This document shows, in pieces, positions 1 to 6,592 of a stretch of 17,915 nucleotides of DNA (the first letter of the stretch is position 1; every line of letters starts with the position of its first letter). Under the pieces are notes generated by a model. It was not told the DNA's origin and searched no databases. It worked only from the letters and a program-made list of their open reading frames with translations. Both the position numbers and the translations under genes were made by a program. This DNA is from Ruminococcaceae bacterium UBA1691 (GTDB lineage Bacteria; Bacillota; Clostridia; Oscillospirales; Acutalibacteraceae). Location: NCBI GenBank assembly GCA_002320555.1, contig DCJV01000063.1, positions 17,673-35,587 on the forward strand. The letters run 5' to 3'.

Positions 1-662
1 GTGCCGCGCGATCGGGAGGCGATCTCCCGCGCGCCCTGCGCGTCTACCTCGATATGGAGAATCCCCGCGCTGCGGTTTACAATTTCGCCCAGCTCCTCCG
101 CTGTGTAAAGCTCCAGGCGCAGGATCACGCCGAAGCGATCGCGCAGAGGCGCCGTGAGCTGCCCGGCACGCGTCGTCGCGCCCACCAGGGTGAAGCGCGG
201 TAGGTCCAGCCGGATCGAACGGGCAGACGGCCCCTTGCCGATGATAATATCGAGGGCGTTATCCTCCATCGCCGGATAGAGCACCTCCTCGACACTGCGG
301 GAGAGGCGGTGGATCTCATCGATGAAGAGCACATCACCTTCGCTGAGATTCGTCAGCAGCGCGGCCAGGTCGCCGGGCTTTTCGATCGCCGGGCCGGATG
401 TGACGCGGAGGTTTACCCCCATCTCATTGGCGATGATGCCCGCAAGCGTTGTTTTGCCGAGGCCCGGCGGGCCATAGAGCAGCACATGGTCGAGCGCTTC
501 CCCGCGCCCACGCGCCGCCTCTATATAAATACGTAGATTTTCCTTGACTTTTTCTTGCCCGATATAATCTGTGAGCACCCGCGGGCGCAGGGAGGTTTCC
601 AGCTCCGCGTCCTCCGGTGCATATTCCGGGGCGACAATGCGGTTTTCAAAATCCGTATCCAT
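1..662 (-). CDS. ruvB: Holliday junction branch migration ATPase RuvB (C-terminus beyond window)
   Basis: RuvB is the hexameric AAA+ motor that, with RuvA, drives branch migration of Holliday junctions in recombination and repair. The visible 220 residues hold the whole AAA+ core: Walker A GPPGLGKT at residues 64-71, Walker B FIDEIH at 113-118, sensor 1 GATTRAG at 161-167 and the APLRDRFG arginine-finger segment at about 171-178. The C-terminal winged-helix DNA-binding domain (roughly the last 110 residues of a normal ~335-residue RuvB) lies left of the window. The ATG at 662 was chosen because an AAAGGCGG-like ribosome site sits just upstream. It starts 19 bases after the GNAT gene and is the last visible gene of the ruvC-ruvA-GNAT-ruvB unit. 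The N-terminal extension before SLRPRVLTDYIGQ is acidic and of the usual kind. Identification is certain; only the far end is unseen. Confidence 0.97.
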   Translation of the reverse strand, partial: MDTDFENRIVAPEYAPEDAELETSLRPRVLTDYIGQEKVKENLRIYIEAARGRGEALDHVLLYGPPGLGKTTLAGIIANEMGVNLRVTSGPAIEKPGDLAALLTNLSEGDVLFIDEIHRLSRSVEEVLYPAMEDNALDIIIGKGPSARSIRLDLPRFTLVGATTRAGQLTAPLRDRFGVILRLELYTAEELGEIVNRSAGILHIEVDAQGAREIASRSRG

Positions 663-681
663 AGTAGTATGACCGCCTTTA

Positions 682-1176
682 TCAAAAATCCAAATCATAA
701 TCTTCCTGCAACTCAAAAAGGGGCTTCACCATATAGAGGCAGGGACTGTCTTTATTCCAGAGCGTTTCAAAAATTTCCAGGGGCTCAAAGCCCTCGGCCA
801 GATAAAACGCGCGCGTTTTCACATAAGATGCACTGTCCGCTGTGTCCGCAAGCGTTTTGACCGTGAGATAATGGTAACCGCGCGCCCGGAAACTGCGCGC
901 ACAGGCCTCCAGCAGCTTTTGCCCGATCCCACGGCGGTGAAAGGAGGGCAAAACGCCCATCACAGTGATCTCACAAGCGACAAAGCTGCGCTCGAGCGCT
1001 GCAAGGAAGCCGACCGGGTCCTCGCCGTCCATCGCACACAGAAAAAACTGCTCGCGCGCCTGCTTCGCATACTGCCTGACCGCCTTCAGATCGCCAAACC
1101 ACGCGGGCAATGCCAGCAAGATGCAACGGCAGATCTCTTCCTTGCGATCCGGGTCCAAAACATGCCGGTATTCCAT
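682..1176 (-). CDS. GNAT-family N-acetyltransferase inside the ruv operon
   Basis: This 164-residue protein has the GNAT fold. The acetyl-CoA binding motif A is visible as VMGVLPSFHRRGIGQKLLE (about residues 73-91), with the R-x-x-G-x-G type pyrophosphate loop RRGIGQ. It is followed by the usual C-terminal half: YHYLTVKTL, then SASYVKTRAFYLAEGFEPLE, where a Tyr sits at the position commonly serving as general acid. The substrate cannot be told; small-molecule and protein N-acetylation are both possible. The ATG at 1176 follows GGGAGG with six bases of spacing. It lies 50 bases after ruvA and 19 bases before ruvB on the same strand, so it is probably cotranscribed with them. I know of no established role for a GNAT in junction processing, so the link may be only shared transcription. 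Confidence 0.9.
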   Translation of the reverse strand: MEYRHVLDPDRKEEICRCILLALPAWFGDLKAVRQYAKQAREQFFLCAMDGEDPVGFLAALERSFVACEITVMGVLPSFHRRGIGQKLLEACARSFRARGYHYLTVKTLADTADSASYVKTRAFYLAEGFEPLEIFETLWNKDSPCLYMVKPLFELQEDYDLDF

Positions 1177-1226
1177 CGAAGCCCTCCCTTGATCGTGAAT
1201 CGTGCCGTCAGGTAAAAGAAAGCTCC

Positions 1227-1835
1227 TTACAGGGGGTGCGCCAGCATTTTAAGCGCCTGCTTGATCAGCTCCTCCACGGTTAGGGAGCTATCAAGCTTCC
1301 CGACCGCTACGCTCGCCTCCGACTGCGCGTAGCCGAGCATCACAAGGGCGCTGACCGCCTCCGCAGCCGGGCCCGCCTGATTGGCAGCGCCTGCCGCCTC
1401 CAGCTCAGGAGAGGAAAACTGATCAGGCAGGCCCTTCGCAAGCTTATCCTTGAGCTCCAGCACCACACGCTGCGCGAGCTTTGGCCCTACTCCCTGTGCG
1501 CGGGTGATGGACTTGCTGTCCCCCGTTGCAACACACAGGGCAAGCCTTTCCGGCGACAGCTCGGAGAGAATTGAAAGCGCAGCCTTCGGCCCCACACCGG
1601 AGACGGAGATGAGCAGCTTAAAGCAGTCGAGCTCCGTCTGGCCAAAGAAACCGAACAGGTCGAGCGCGTCCTCACGGACATTGAGATAGGTGTAAAGCGT
1701 TACCTTGCCGCCCGTGGGGCCCAATTGCTTGAGGGTATTGAGCGTTGTCAGGCATTTGAAGCCAACGCCGCCGCATTCAACGACCGCTGTGGTTGTATCC
1801 GTATGGATGAGCGTGCCGGTCACACTGTAAATCAT
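1227..1835 (-). CDS. ruvA: Holliday junction DNA-binding protein RuvA
   Basis: RuvA tetramers hold the four-way junction flat and load RuvB. The 202-residue product has all three usual parts. The N-terminal OB fold covers about residues 1-62 and starts MIYSVTGTLI. Two helix-hairpin-helix motifs follow: LISVSGVGPKAALSILS at about 74-90 and ITRAQGVGPKLAQRVVLEL at about 109-127. After a loose Ala/Gly-rich linker comes the C-terminal RuvB-binding domain (AVSALVMLGY onward). Length matches the family norm of about 200. Its ATG overlaps the ruvC stop by four bases (ATGA), a sign of coupled translation, and AAGG lies upstream inside the end of ruvC. Nothing unusual is seen. Confidence 0.98.
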   Translation of the reverse strand: MIYSVTGTLIHTDTTTAVVECGGVGFKCLTTLNTLKQLGPTGGKVTLYTYLNVREDALDLFGFFGQTELDCFKLLISVSGVGPKAALSILSELSPERLALCVATGDSKSITRAQGVGPKLAQRVVLELKDKLAKGLPDQFSSPELEAAGAANQAGPAAEAVSALVMLGYAQSEASVAVGKLDSSLTVEELIKQALKMLAHPL

Positions 1836-2344
1836 CGCACCTTCAGCCCCTTTTCCTTTAATTTTCCCATCAGCGAACCGCTCGCATGCGCATGGCAGAT
1901 GGCCATGGCGAGCGCGTCTGCGGTGTCGTCCGGCTTGGGAATCTCCGAAAGGTGGAGAATGAGCCGGGTCATCTCCTGCACCTGCTTTTTTTCAGCGCGG
2001 CCATAGCCGACCACGCTCTGCTTGACCTGCAGGGGCGTGTATTCATACACCTCCAGGCCGCATTTCTGCGCTGCGAGCATCAGCACGCCGCGTGCTTGGC
2101 CCACGTCAATGACGGTTTTCGCATTGCTATTATAAAAGAGCTTTTCGATCGACATCGCCTGCGGAGAGTGGCGCTTCATCAAAAGCGTCGCCTCGTCGTA
2201 AATACGCTCGAGCCGCTGCCCAAAGGGCATGCCCGCAGGCGTCGTAATCGCGCCGTATTCCAAAACTCTGAAATGATTGTTTTCATAATCGATCACGCCG
2301 CAGCCCACGATTGCGTAGCCGGGATCGATTCCTAAGATGACCAT
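1832..2344 (-). CDS. ruvC: Holliday junction resolvase RuvC
   Basis: RuvC is the dimeric endonuclease that cuts Holliday junctions symmetrically. The 170-residue length is typical. The acidic metal-binding residues of the RNase H-like fold can be placed: D7 in LGIDPGY, E67 in SIEKLFY, and D140 and D143 in the KPDDTADALA segment. The ATG at 2344 has an AAAGGGG ribosome site seven to eight bases upstream. It is the first gene of the operon, directly below a good sigma-A-type promoter, and its stop overlaps the ruvA start. The C-terminal tail (GKLKEKGLKVR) is basic. Function is inferred from family membership with very little doubt. Confidence 0.98.
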   Translation of the reverse strand: MVILGIDPGYAIVGCGVIDYENNHFRVLEYGAITTPAGMPFGQRLERIYDEATLLMKRHSPQAMSIEKLFYNSNAKTVIDVGQARGVLMLAAQKCGLEVYEYTPLQVKQSVVGYGRAEKKQVQEMTRLILHLSEIPKPDDTADALAMAICHAHASGSLMGKLKEKGLKVR

Positions 2345-2385
2345 GCGAAGCCCCTTTACAAAAAAATGGATACATACAGTAGGTT

Positions 2386-2414
2386 ATTTTACCACAAAAG
2401 CTTCTCCGGTTCAA
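2386..2414 (-). promoter_or_regulatory. Sigma-A-type promoter of the ruvC-ruvA-GNAT-ruvB operon
   Basis: Read on the minus strand, TTGAAC (2409-2414) and TAAAAT (2386-2391) are separated by exactly 17 bases. These match the vegetative consensus at four and five of six positions. The site lies about 42 bases upstream of the ruvC ATG. The -35 hexamer is also one arm of a GTTCAA / TTGAAC inverted repeat (2409-2414 and 2423-2428, eight-base loop). That repeat is not a LexA box, which in Bacillota has the arms in the opposite order (GAAC-N4-GTTC), so SOS control is not supported here. Confidence 0.7.
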
Positions 2415-2443
2415 TTTTTATTTTGAACGCTGACACTGCCTAG

Positions 2444-2476
2444 AAAAAAGCAGAGCCGTGCATCACGGCACGGCCC
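2444..2476 (-). terminator. Rho-independent terminator after uraA
   Basis: On the minus strand, nine-base arms at 2468-2476 and 2453-2461 (GC-rich, one G-T pair) enclose a six-base loop. A run of six T follows three bases later (2444-2449). It lies 18 bases beyond the uraA stop and insulates uraA from the ruv promoter downstream. Confidence 0.85.
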
Positions 2477-2494
2477 ATAGTTTTTATGAAGGGA

Positions 2495-3976
2495 TTACTT
2501 CTTCCCGTTCTTTTTAACGTCCTTCTCGATCAGCTCCGTCATCTTCTCCGCCTCTTCAAACTCGCCGCCCTCCGGCACCAGGGAGAGCGATGGGTCAGCC
2601 TGATTGGCCTTCTTCTCCGGCAGGATGAGATTCAGCAGGATGCCGGCAAGCGCCGCGAGGGCCATACCGGAAAGAGACTGCAGCTTCGTCAGCTGGATTG
2701 CAGCGCCGCCAAGGCCCAGCACCAGCATGACGGACGCGATGATCGTATTGCGCGTCTGGCCGAAATCAACCTTCGCATCCACAAGCACGCGCAGGCCGTT
2801 GGCCGCAATGAAGCCGAAGAGGATGACGCAGATACCGCCCATGACCGGGTTCGGGATGGAGGCGATCAAATCCTTGAACGGCTTGATGAAGGCGATCAGG
2901 ATGGCGAAAAAGGCCGCACCGCCCGTGACGTAGACAGAGCCGACGCGCGTCATGCCGACCACGCCGGTATTTTCGCCATAAGAGGTGTTCGCCGGGCCGC
3001 CGATCATACCGGCGACGAAGGTGGCGATACCGTCGCCGAGCAGCGTGCGGTCAAGGCCTGGGTCCTCAATGAAGTTTTTGCCGCAGATCTGGCCGAGCAC
3101 GGTATGATCGCCAATATGCTCCGCCATGGTAACGAAGGCCACCGGAATGATGGCGAGCGCATAGCTGAAATCAGGCGTATAGGAGACGAAGGTCGTGCCC
3201 TTGAGCGTGTCATTTCCAATGGGCAGCATAATTTTGGGGATTTCAAGCAGGTCAAATGTTTTCAGATCTGTCCAGACAACGGCAAGCTTCGAGAGGATCA
3301 GCTGGTTCTCCGGGCCTGCGCCGAGATTGAAGATCAGATCGACAACAATGGAGGCAACAATGCCGACGAGAATACCGGAAACGATCGGGACGATCTTGAA
3401 AAATCCCTTCGCATAGACCGCTACGAGCGCCGTGGCCAGGATTGTGATGAGCGCAACAACAACATACTGCCAGTTCATCGTACCGCCCTCCGGCACAACA
3501 AAACCCGCATTTGAGCAGGCGGAGCCCGCAAGGCCCAGACCGATGACCGAGATCATGGGCCCGACAACGATGGGCGGCAGAATTTTATTGATCCAATTGG
3601 TGCCGATCAGGCGGATCAGAATGGAGAAAACGACATAAACTAAGCCAGCCGTCATAAGTCCCGTCGCAACCGCCGCAAAATTGGCCTTCTGCGAAAAATC
3701 AGGATCACTGACGCTGGCTCCCAATGCCGCGATAATCGCGGAAATGTAAGCGAAGGAACTGCCGAGATAGATCGGGCAGCGCGCCTTGGTGCAAAGGATG
3801 TAAATAAAAGTGCCAATACCGGAGCAGAGCAGCGCGGTGTTAATTGGCAGCCCCGTAAGCATGGGGACAAGCACGGTGGAACCGAACATGGCAAACACAT
3901 GCTGGAAGCTGAGAATGAACCATTTGCCCGTGGACGGCTTCTCTCGAATGTCAATCAAGAGCTTTTTCTCTTCCAT
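2495..3976 (-). CDS. uraA: Uracil permease, NCS2 (UraA) family
   Basis: This is a 493-residue nucleobase:proton symporter of the NCS2 family, an integral membrane protein with the 14-segment UraA fold. Near the N-terminus the family signature SFQHVFAMFGSTVLVP is clear, followed by PIYLGSSFAYISA. The two glutamates that bind uracil in E. coli UraA (E241 and E290) correspond to E286 in TMAEHIGDH and E335 in TSYGENTGVV, with the same spacing of 49. These favour uracil over xanthine or urate as substrate, although substrate range in NCS2 proteins is not settled by sequence alone. The last 40 residues are charged and cytoplasmic, a tail longer than in E. coli. The ATG at 3976 follows a strong GGAGAGG site. 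It stands alone between its own promoter and terminator. Confidence 0.93.
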   Translation of the reverse strand: MEEKKLLIDIREKPSTGKWFILSFQHVFAMFGSTVLVPMLTGLPINTALLCSGIGTFIYILCTKARCPIYLGSSFAYISAIIAALGASVSDPDFSQKANFAAVATGLMTAGLVYVVFSILIRLIGTNWINKILPPIVVGPMISVIGLGLAGSACSNAGFVVPEGGTMNWQYVVVALITILATALVAVYAKGFFKIVPIVSGILVGIVASIVVDLIFNLGAGPENQLILSKLAVVWTDLKTFDLLEIPKIMLPIGNDTLKGTTFVSYTPDFSYALAIIPVAFVTMAEHIGDHTVLGQICGKNFIEDPGLDRTLLGDGIATFVAGMIGGPANTSYGENTGVVGMTRVGSVYVTGGAAFFAILIAFIKPFKDLIASIPNPVMGGICVILFGFIAANGLRVLVDAKVDFGQTRNTIIASVMLVLGLGGAAIQLTKLQSLSGMALAALAGILLNLILPEKKANQADPSLSLVPEGGEFEEAEKMTELIEKDVKKNGKK

Positions 3977-4058
3977 TGAGTTGAACCTCTCCTCTTCATG
4001 ATATTACAGCCTGGCCCCTTCTGCCGCAAAACATCAGAGTACCAGCGCATTCTTATAT

Positions 4059-4087
4059 AATTTACAGGCTTCGCGCGACTGTGTCAA
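4059..4087 (-). promoter_or_regulatory. Promoter of uraA
   Basis: On the minus strand a perfect TTGACA (4082-4087) is followed after 17 bases by TAAATT (4059-4064), with an alternative overlapping TATATA slightly downstream. The predicted leader is about 75 bases. I looked in it for a PyrR-type attenuator: only the GAGAGGTT half of the PyrR-binding sequence is present, inside the ribosome site, and there is no terminator in the leader. No RNA switch is claimed. Confidence 0.6.
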
Positions 4088-4189
4088 GCGGAAATCTTCA
4101 CAAAAAAACATATTTTAACCGATTTTGCTTTCTTTTTTCCAATGCCCATGCTAGAATAAGAATAATTGTAGTATGGAGAGGTGTTTCCT

Positions 4190-4753
4190 TTGGATTTGGA
4201 ATATGACGCGTTTGACGAAGGCATCGAGCCGGGCGGGCTGCGCAGCAGAAACGAAATCAAGGTGCTCATCTGCTATCTGCTCAAAAGCATCGATCAGCCG
4301 ATCTCAAAGCAGCTCATCAACGAGATTTTGCAGGAAAACGGCCTGGCTAATTATTTTGAGATCAATCAGGCGGTAATCGACCTAGTCAAAGCGGGAAGCC
4401 TAGAGGAGCGTGACGTCAGCGATGGCGAGCCGGTCTATGCCGTTACGGAGCAGGGGCGCTCCGCCGCGCAGACGCTGGAGGTAAATCTCCCCCGCGCCGT
4501 GCGGGAGAAGGCGGTCAATGCCGCCATCAAGCTGCTCACCCGCGCCAAACGCGAGCAGGAAAACCGCATTGATATTGAAAAGCTGGAAAACGGCTATCAT
4601 GTGACCTTCACGATCTACGACTCTACTGACGAGCTGCTGAAGCTGACGATCTTCGTGGCGGACAGTATGCAGGTGGAAACGGTGCGGAAGAATTTCCTGG
4701 ACGACCCGGTAAAGCTCTATTCGAATATCATCGCGTCGCTGACGGTGGAGTGA
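4190..4753 (+). CDS. DUF4364 family winged-helix-like protein
   Basis: This roughly 187-residue protein matches the DUF4364 family, common in Clostridia and without an established function. The N-terminal part (EIKVLICYLLKSIDQPISKQ to GEPVYAVTEQGRSAA) reads as a winged helix: a helix, a QLINEILQENGLANYF turn-helix region, then a short beta hairpin typical of PadR/MarR-like domains. The C-terminal half contains YHVTFTIYDSTDELLKLTIF, probably an alpha/beta domain for dimer or ligand contact. A role as a regulator is an inference. An in-frame GTG lies at 4181, but it overlaps the ribosome site GGAGAGG (4175-4181). The TTG at 4190, eight bases behind that site, is therefore the better start. The gene is divergent from uraA and is followed by an IS remnant. 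Confidence 0.85.
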   Translation: MDLEYDAFDEGIEPGGLRSRNEIKVLICYLLKSIDQPISKQLINEILQENGLANYFEINQAVIDLVKAGSLEERDVSDGEPVYAVTEQGRSAAQTLEVNLPRAVREKAVNAAIKLLTRAKREQENRIDIEKLENGYHVTFTIYDSTDELLKLTIFVADSMQVETVRKNFLDDPVKLYSNIIASLTVE

Positions 4754-4797
4754 ACAGAGCGGCAAAACAAATACGGCAGGAGCCCTGTATTGAACAG

Positions 4798-4844
4798 CAC
4801 CCCATTGGTTGGACATGGTAGCATACTATCCAGCAAATGGGGTG
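4798..4844 (+). repeat. IS-end hairpin covering the orfA ribosome site
   Basis: CACCCCATT (4798-4806) pairs perfectly with AATGGGGTG (4836-4844), and TGGA (4810-4813) pairs with TCCA (4829-4832) inside. The GGGG that would serve as ribosome site for the ATG at 4852 lies in the right arm. Such folding in transcripts entering from outside is a known way for insertion sequences to limit transposase translation; its action here is inferred. Confidence 0.7.
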
Positions 4845-4851
4845 ATTTGTT

Positions 4852-4942
4852 ATGCAAAAGGAGCACAAATAAAGTGATATACAGCTCAGTTCAAGGCTAA
4901 CGCCATCGAAACCATGCAGGAAGAAAAGCTGAGTTACAAGGC
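4852..4942 (+). pseudogene. Broken IS3-family orfA (transposase N-terminus)
   Basis: Starting at ATG 4852 the frame reads MQKEHK and meets TAA at 4870. In a second frame from 4878 the sequence reads YTAQFKANAIETMQEEKLSY, followed by KA. That is the opening helix-turn-helix segment of IS3 OrfA proteins (pattern YTxEFKxxAIxxxxEEGLSYKA). A TGA precedes this second frame, so at least one frameshift and one nonsense change are present. The coding similarity ends at 4941. The protein cannot be made; it is a scar only. Confidence 0.75.
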
Positions 4943-6562
4943 TTACCGCTCGTCCTTCAGCACCATCTCCGCGCAGCGCATCCCATCCACCGCCGCCGAC
5001 ACGATGCCGCCCGCATAGCCTGCGCCCTCGCCGCAGGGGTAAAGCCCCCGGATATTCGACTGGAAGAACTCATCCCGTAAAATCCGCACCGGCGAAGAGG
5101 AGCGCGTTTCCGGCGCAGTGAGCACAGCATCCGGCAGGGCGAATCCTTTCAGCTTTTGATCCATCTGCACGAGTGCGCCGCGCATCACCTCCACCACGCG
5201 CGCGGGCAGCACCTGTGCGATATCGCCGAGCGCAACGCCTGTCGGGCAGGTCGGGCGCACCGCGCCGAGCTTTTTGGAAGGCCTGTCCGCGAGGAAATCA
5301 CCCACGAGCTGGGCAGGCGCGGTATAATCCCCGCCGCCCAGACGGAAGGCCGCCTGCTCGATCCTGCGCTGATCGTATATCCCCGCCAGCGGATGCGTGC
5401 TGGAAAAATGCTCCGGTTCGATCCCAACGAGGATCGCGGAATTTGCGTTTTCCCCATCCCGCGCCCATTCGCTCATGCCATTGACGACCACGCCGCCCTG
5501 CTCGCTCGCCGCGCATACGACCATCCCACCGGGGCACATGCAGAAGGTGTACATTCCCCTGCCGTGCGGCGGATGGCAGGCCAGCTTATAATCCGCCGCG
5601 CCGAGCGCCGGGTCGCCCGCAAAGCGCCCATACTGCGCGCGGTTAATCAGCTCCTGCGGGTGCTCGATGCGCGCGCCGACAGAAAAGGGCTTCTGCATCA
5701 TGTTCACACCCTGCCCATAGAGTGATTCCACCGTATCGCGCGCGGAATGGCCGATGGCGAGGATCACCGCGTCCGTCTCAACATCCTCCTCATGGCCCTG
5801 TGCATCCTGATAGGTGACGCCGTGTACCGCGCCGTTGGCAGCGATGACGCGCAGAAGCCGGCTTGAAAACAGGACGGTTCCGCCGAGTGAAACGATCTCT
5901 TCCCGCATCGATTTGACGACTGCGCCAAGCCGGTCCGTGCCAATATGAGGCTTTGCGTCATAGAGAATCTCCTGTGGGGCGCCGTGGGATACGAATTCCA
6001 GAAAGACCTTACGGCAGCGCACATCCTTGATGCCTGTGGTGAGCTTGCCGTCGGAGAACGTGCCCGCGCCGCCTTCGCCGAACTGGACGTTGGAGCCTTC
6101 GTCGAGCACACGGGTGCGCCAGAAATCTTTCACATCCTGCGTGCGGGTATCCACATCCCGCCCGCGCTCGAGCACGAGAGGCCGGTACCCGGCCCGCGCA
6201 AGCGTGAGCGCCGCAAACAGGCCCGCCGGGCCGAGGCCGACCACAACAGGGCGCAGAACGGAATCGCGGGCAGCCTGAGGCAACTCATAATGATAAGGCT
6301 CGCAGTGCTGTACACGCGGCCCCTTCTGGCGCGATAAAATCTCCTCCTCGCCATCGTTGAGCGTCACATCGACAGAATAGACGAAATAAACGCCCTCCTC
6401 CTTTTTACGGGAGTCGATCGATTTTTTCACAAGCTCCAGGGACTGAATCCGCTTCGGGTCTATTCTCAAAGCCTTCGCCGCAGCCGGATAAAGCGCATGC
6501 GGAACGGCTGCGTCCAGCGGAAGTTTTATTTCATTGACTCTCAGCATGTGATGAACCATCAT
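4943..6562 (-). CDS. FAD-dependent dehydrogenase, COG2509 family
   Basis: This 539-residue flavoprotein belongs to the uncharacterised FAD-dependent dehydrogenases of COG2509. Residues 1-100 form the family-specific N-terminal domain, with the basic stretch LELVKKSIDSRKKEEG. The dinucleotide-binding motif follows as VVVGLGPAGLFAALTLARAG with the acidic end of strand two at LVLERGRD (about 106-137). Further landmarks are QFGEGGAGTFSDGKLTTGI (about 160-178), VILAIGHSARDT, the Cys-rich CHPPHGRGMYTFCMCPGG, and the C-terminal FAD contact LYPCGEGAGYAGGIVSAAVDG. Substrate unknown. Three candidate starts exist: ATG at 6562 and 6559 lie almost on GAAAGG, while ATG at 6547 (MLRVNEIKLPLD) matches where relatives begin. 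The gene starts 30 bases after the BaiN-like gene and probably ends the iron operon. Its stop touches the IS remnant. Confidence 0.9.
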   Translation of the reverse strand: MMVHHMLRVNEIKLPLDAAVPHALYPAAAKALRIDPKRIQSLELVKKSIDSRKKEEGVYFVYSVDVTLNDGEEEILSRQKGPRVQHCEPYHYELPQAARDSVLRPVVVGLGPAGLFAALTLARAGYRPLVLERGRDVDTRTQDVKDFWRTRVLDEGSNVQFGEGGAGTFSDGKLTTGIKDVRCRKVFLEFVSHGAPQEILYDAKPHIGTDRLGAVVKSMREEIVSLGGTVLFSSRLLRVIAANGAVHGVTYQDAQGHEEDVETDAVILAIGHSARDTVESLYGQGVNMMQKPFSVGARIEHPQELINRAQYGRFAGDPALGAADYKLACHPPHGRGMYTFCMCPGGMVVCAASEQGGVVVNGMSEWARDGENANSAILVGIEPEHFSSTHPLAGIYDQRRIEQAAFRLGGGDYTAPAQLVGDFLADRPSKKLGAVRPTCPTGVALGDIAQVLPARVVEVMRGALVQMDQKLKGFALPDAVLTAPETRSSSPVRILRDEFFQSNIRGLYPCGEGAGYAGGIVSAAVDGMRCAEMVLKDER

Positions 6563-6592
6563 CCTTTCAAAATCAAAAGCGAAATTTCCATT

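Larger units (their letters stand above)
4786..4942 (+). mobile_element. Remnant left end of an IS3-family insertion sequence
   Basis: The sequence from about 4786 resembles the left terminus of IS3-family elements: TGAACAGCACCCCATTGGTT, then a hairpin, then the start of orfA. The orfA frame breaks after a few codons and the similarity stops at about 4941, directly beside the stop codon of the next gene. About 160 bases survive; orfB and the right end are missing. The outer boundary is uncertain by several bases. Recognition rests on my memory of IS3-type ends and on the orfA peptide, not on a database search. Confidence 0.75.

Noticed and set aside
2409..2428. LexA/SOS box upstream of ruvC
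   Set aside because: The inverted repeat is GTTCAA-N8-TTGAAC, while the Bacillota LexA box is GAAC-N4-GTTC, so both order and spacing are wrong.
2486..3514. A 342-codon open frame on the plus strand opposite uraA
   Set aside because: It is an antisense shadow: the minus strand encodes a full-length NCS2 permease with its functional residues, and the plus product is rich in Asp, Arg and Glu with no recognisable domain.
3977..4052. PyrR-type attenuator in the uraA leader
   Set aside because: Only GAGAGGTT of the PyrR-binding pattern is present, and it doubles as the ribosome site; there is no terminator or antiterminator pair.
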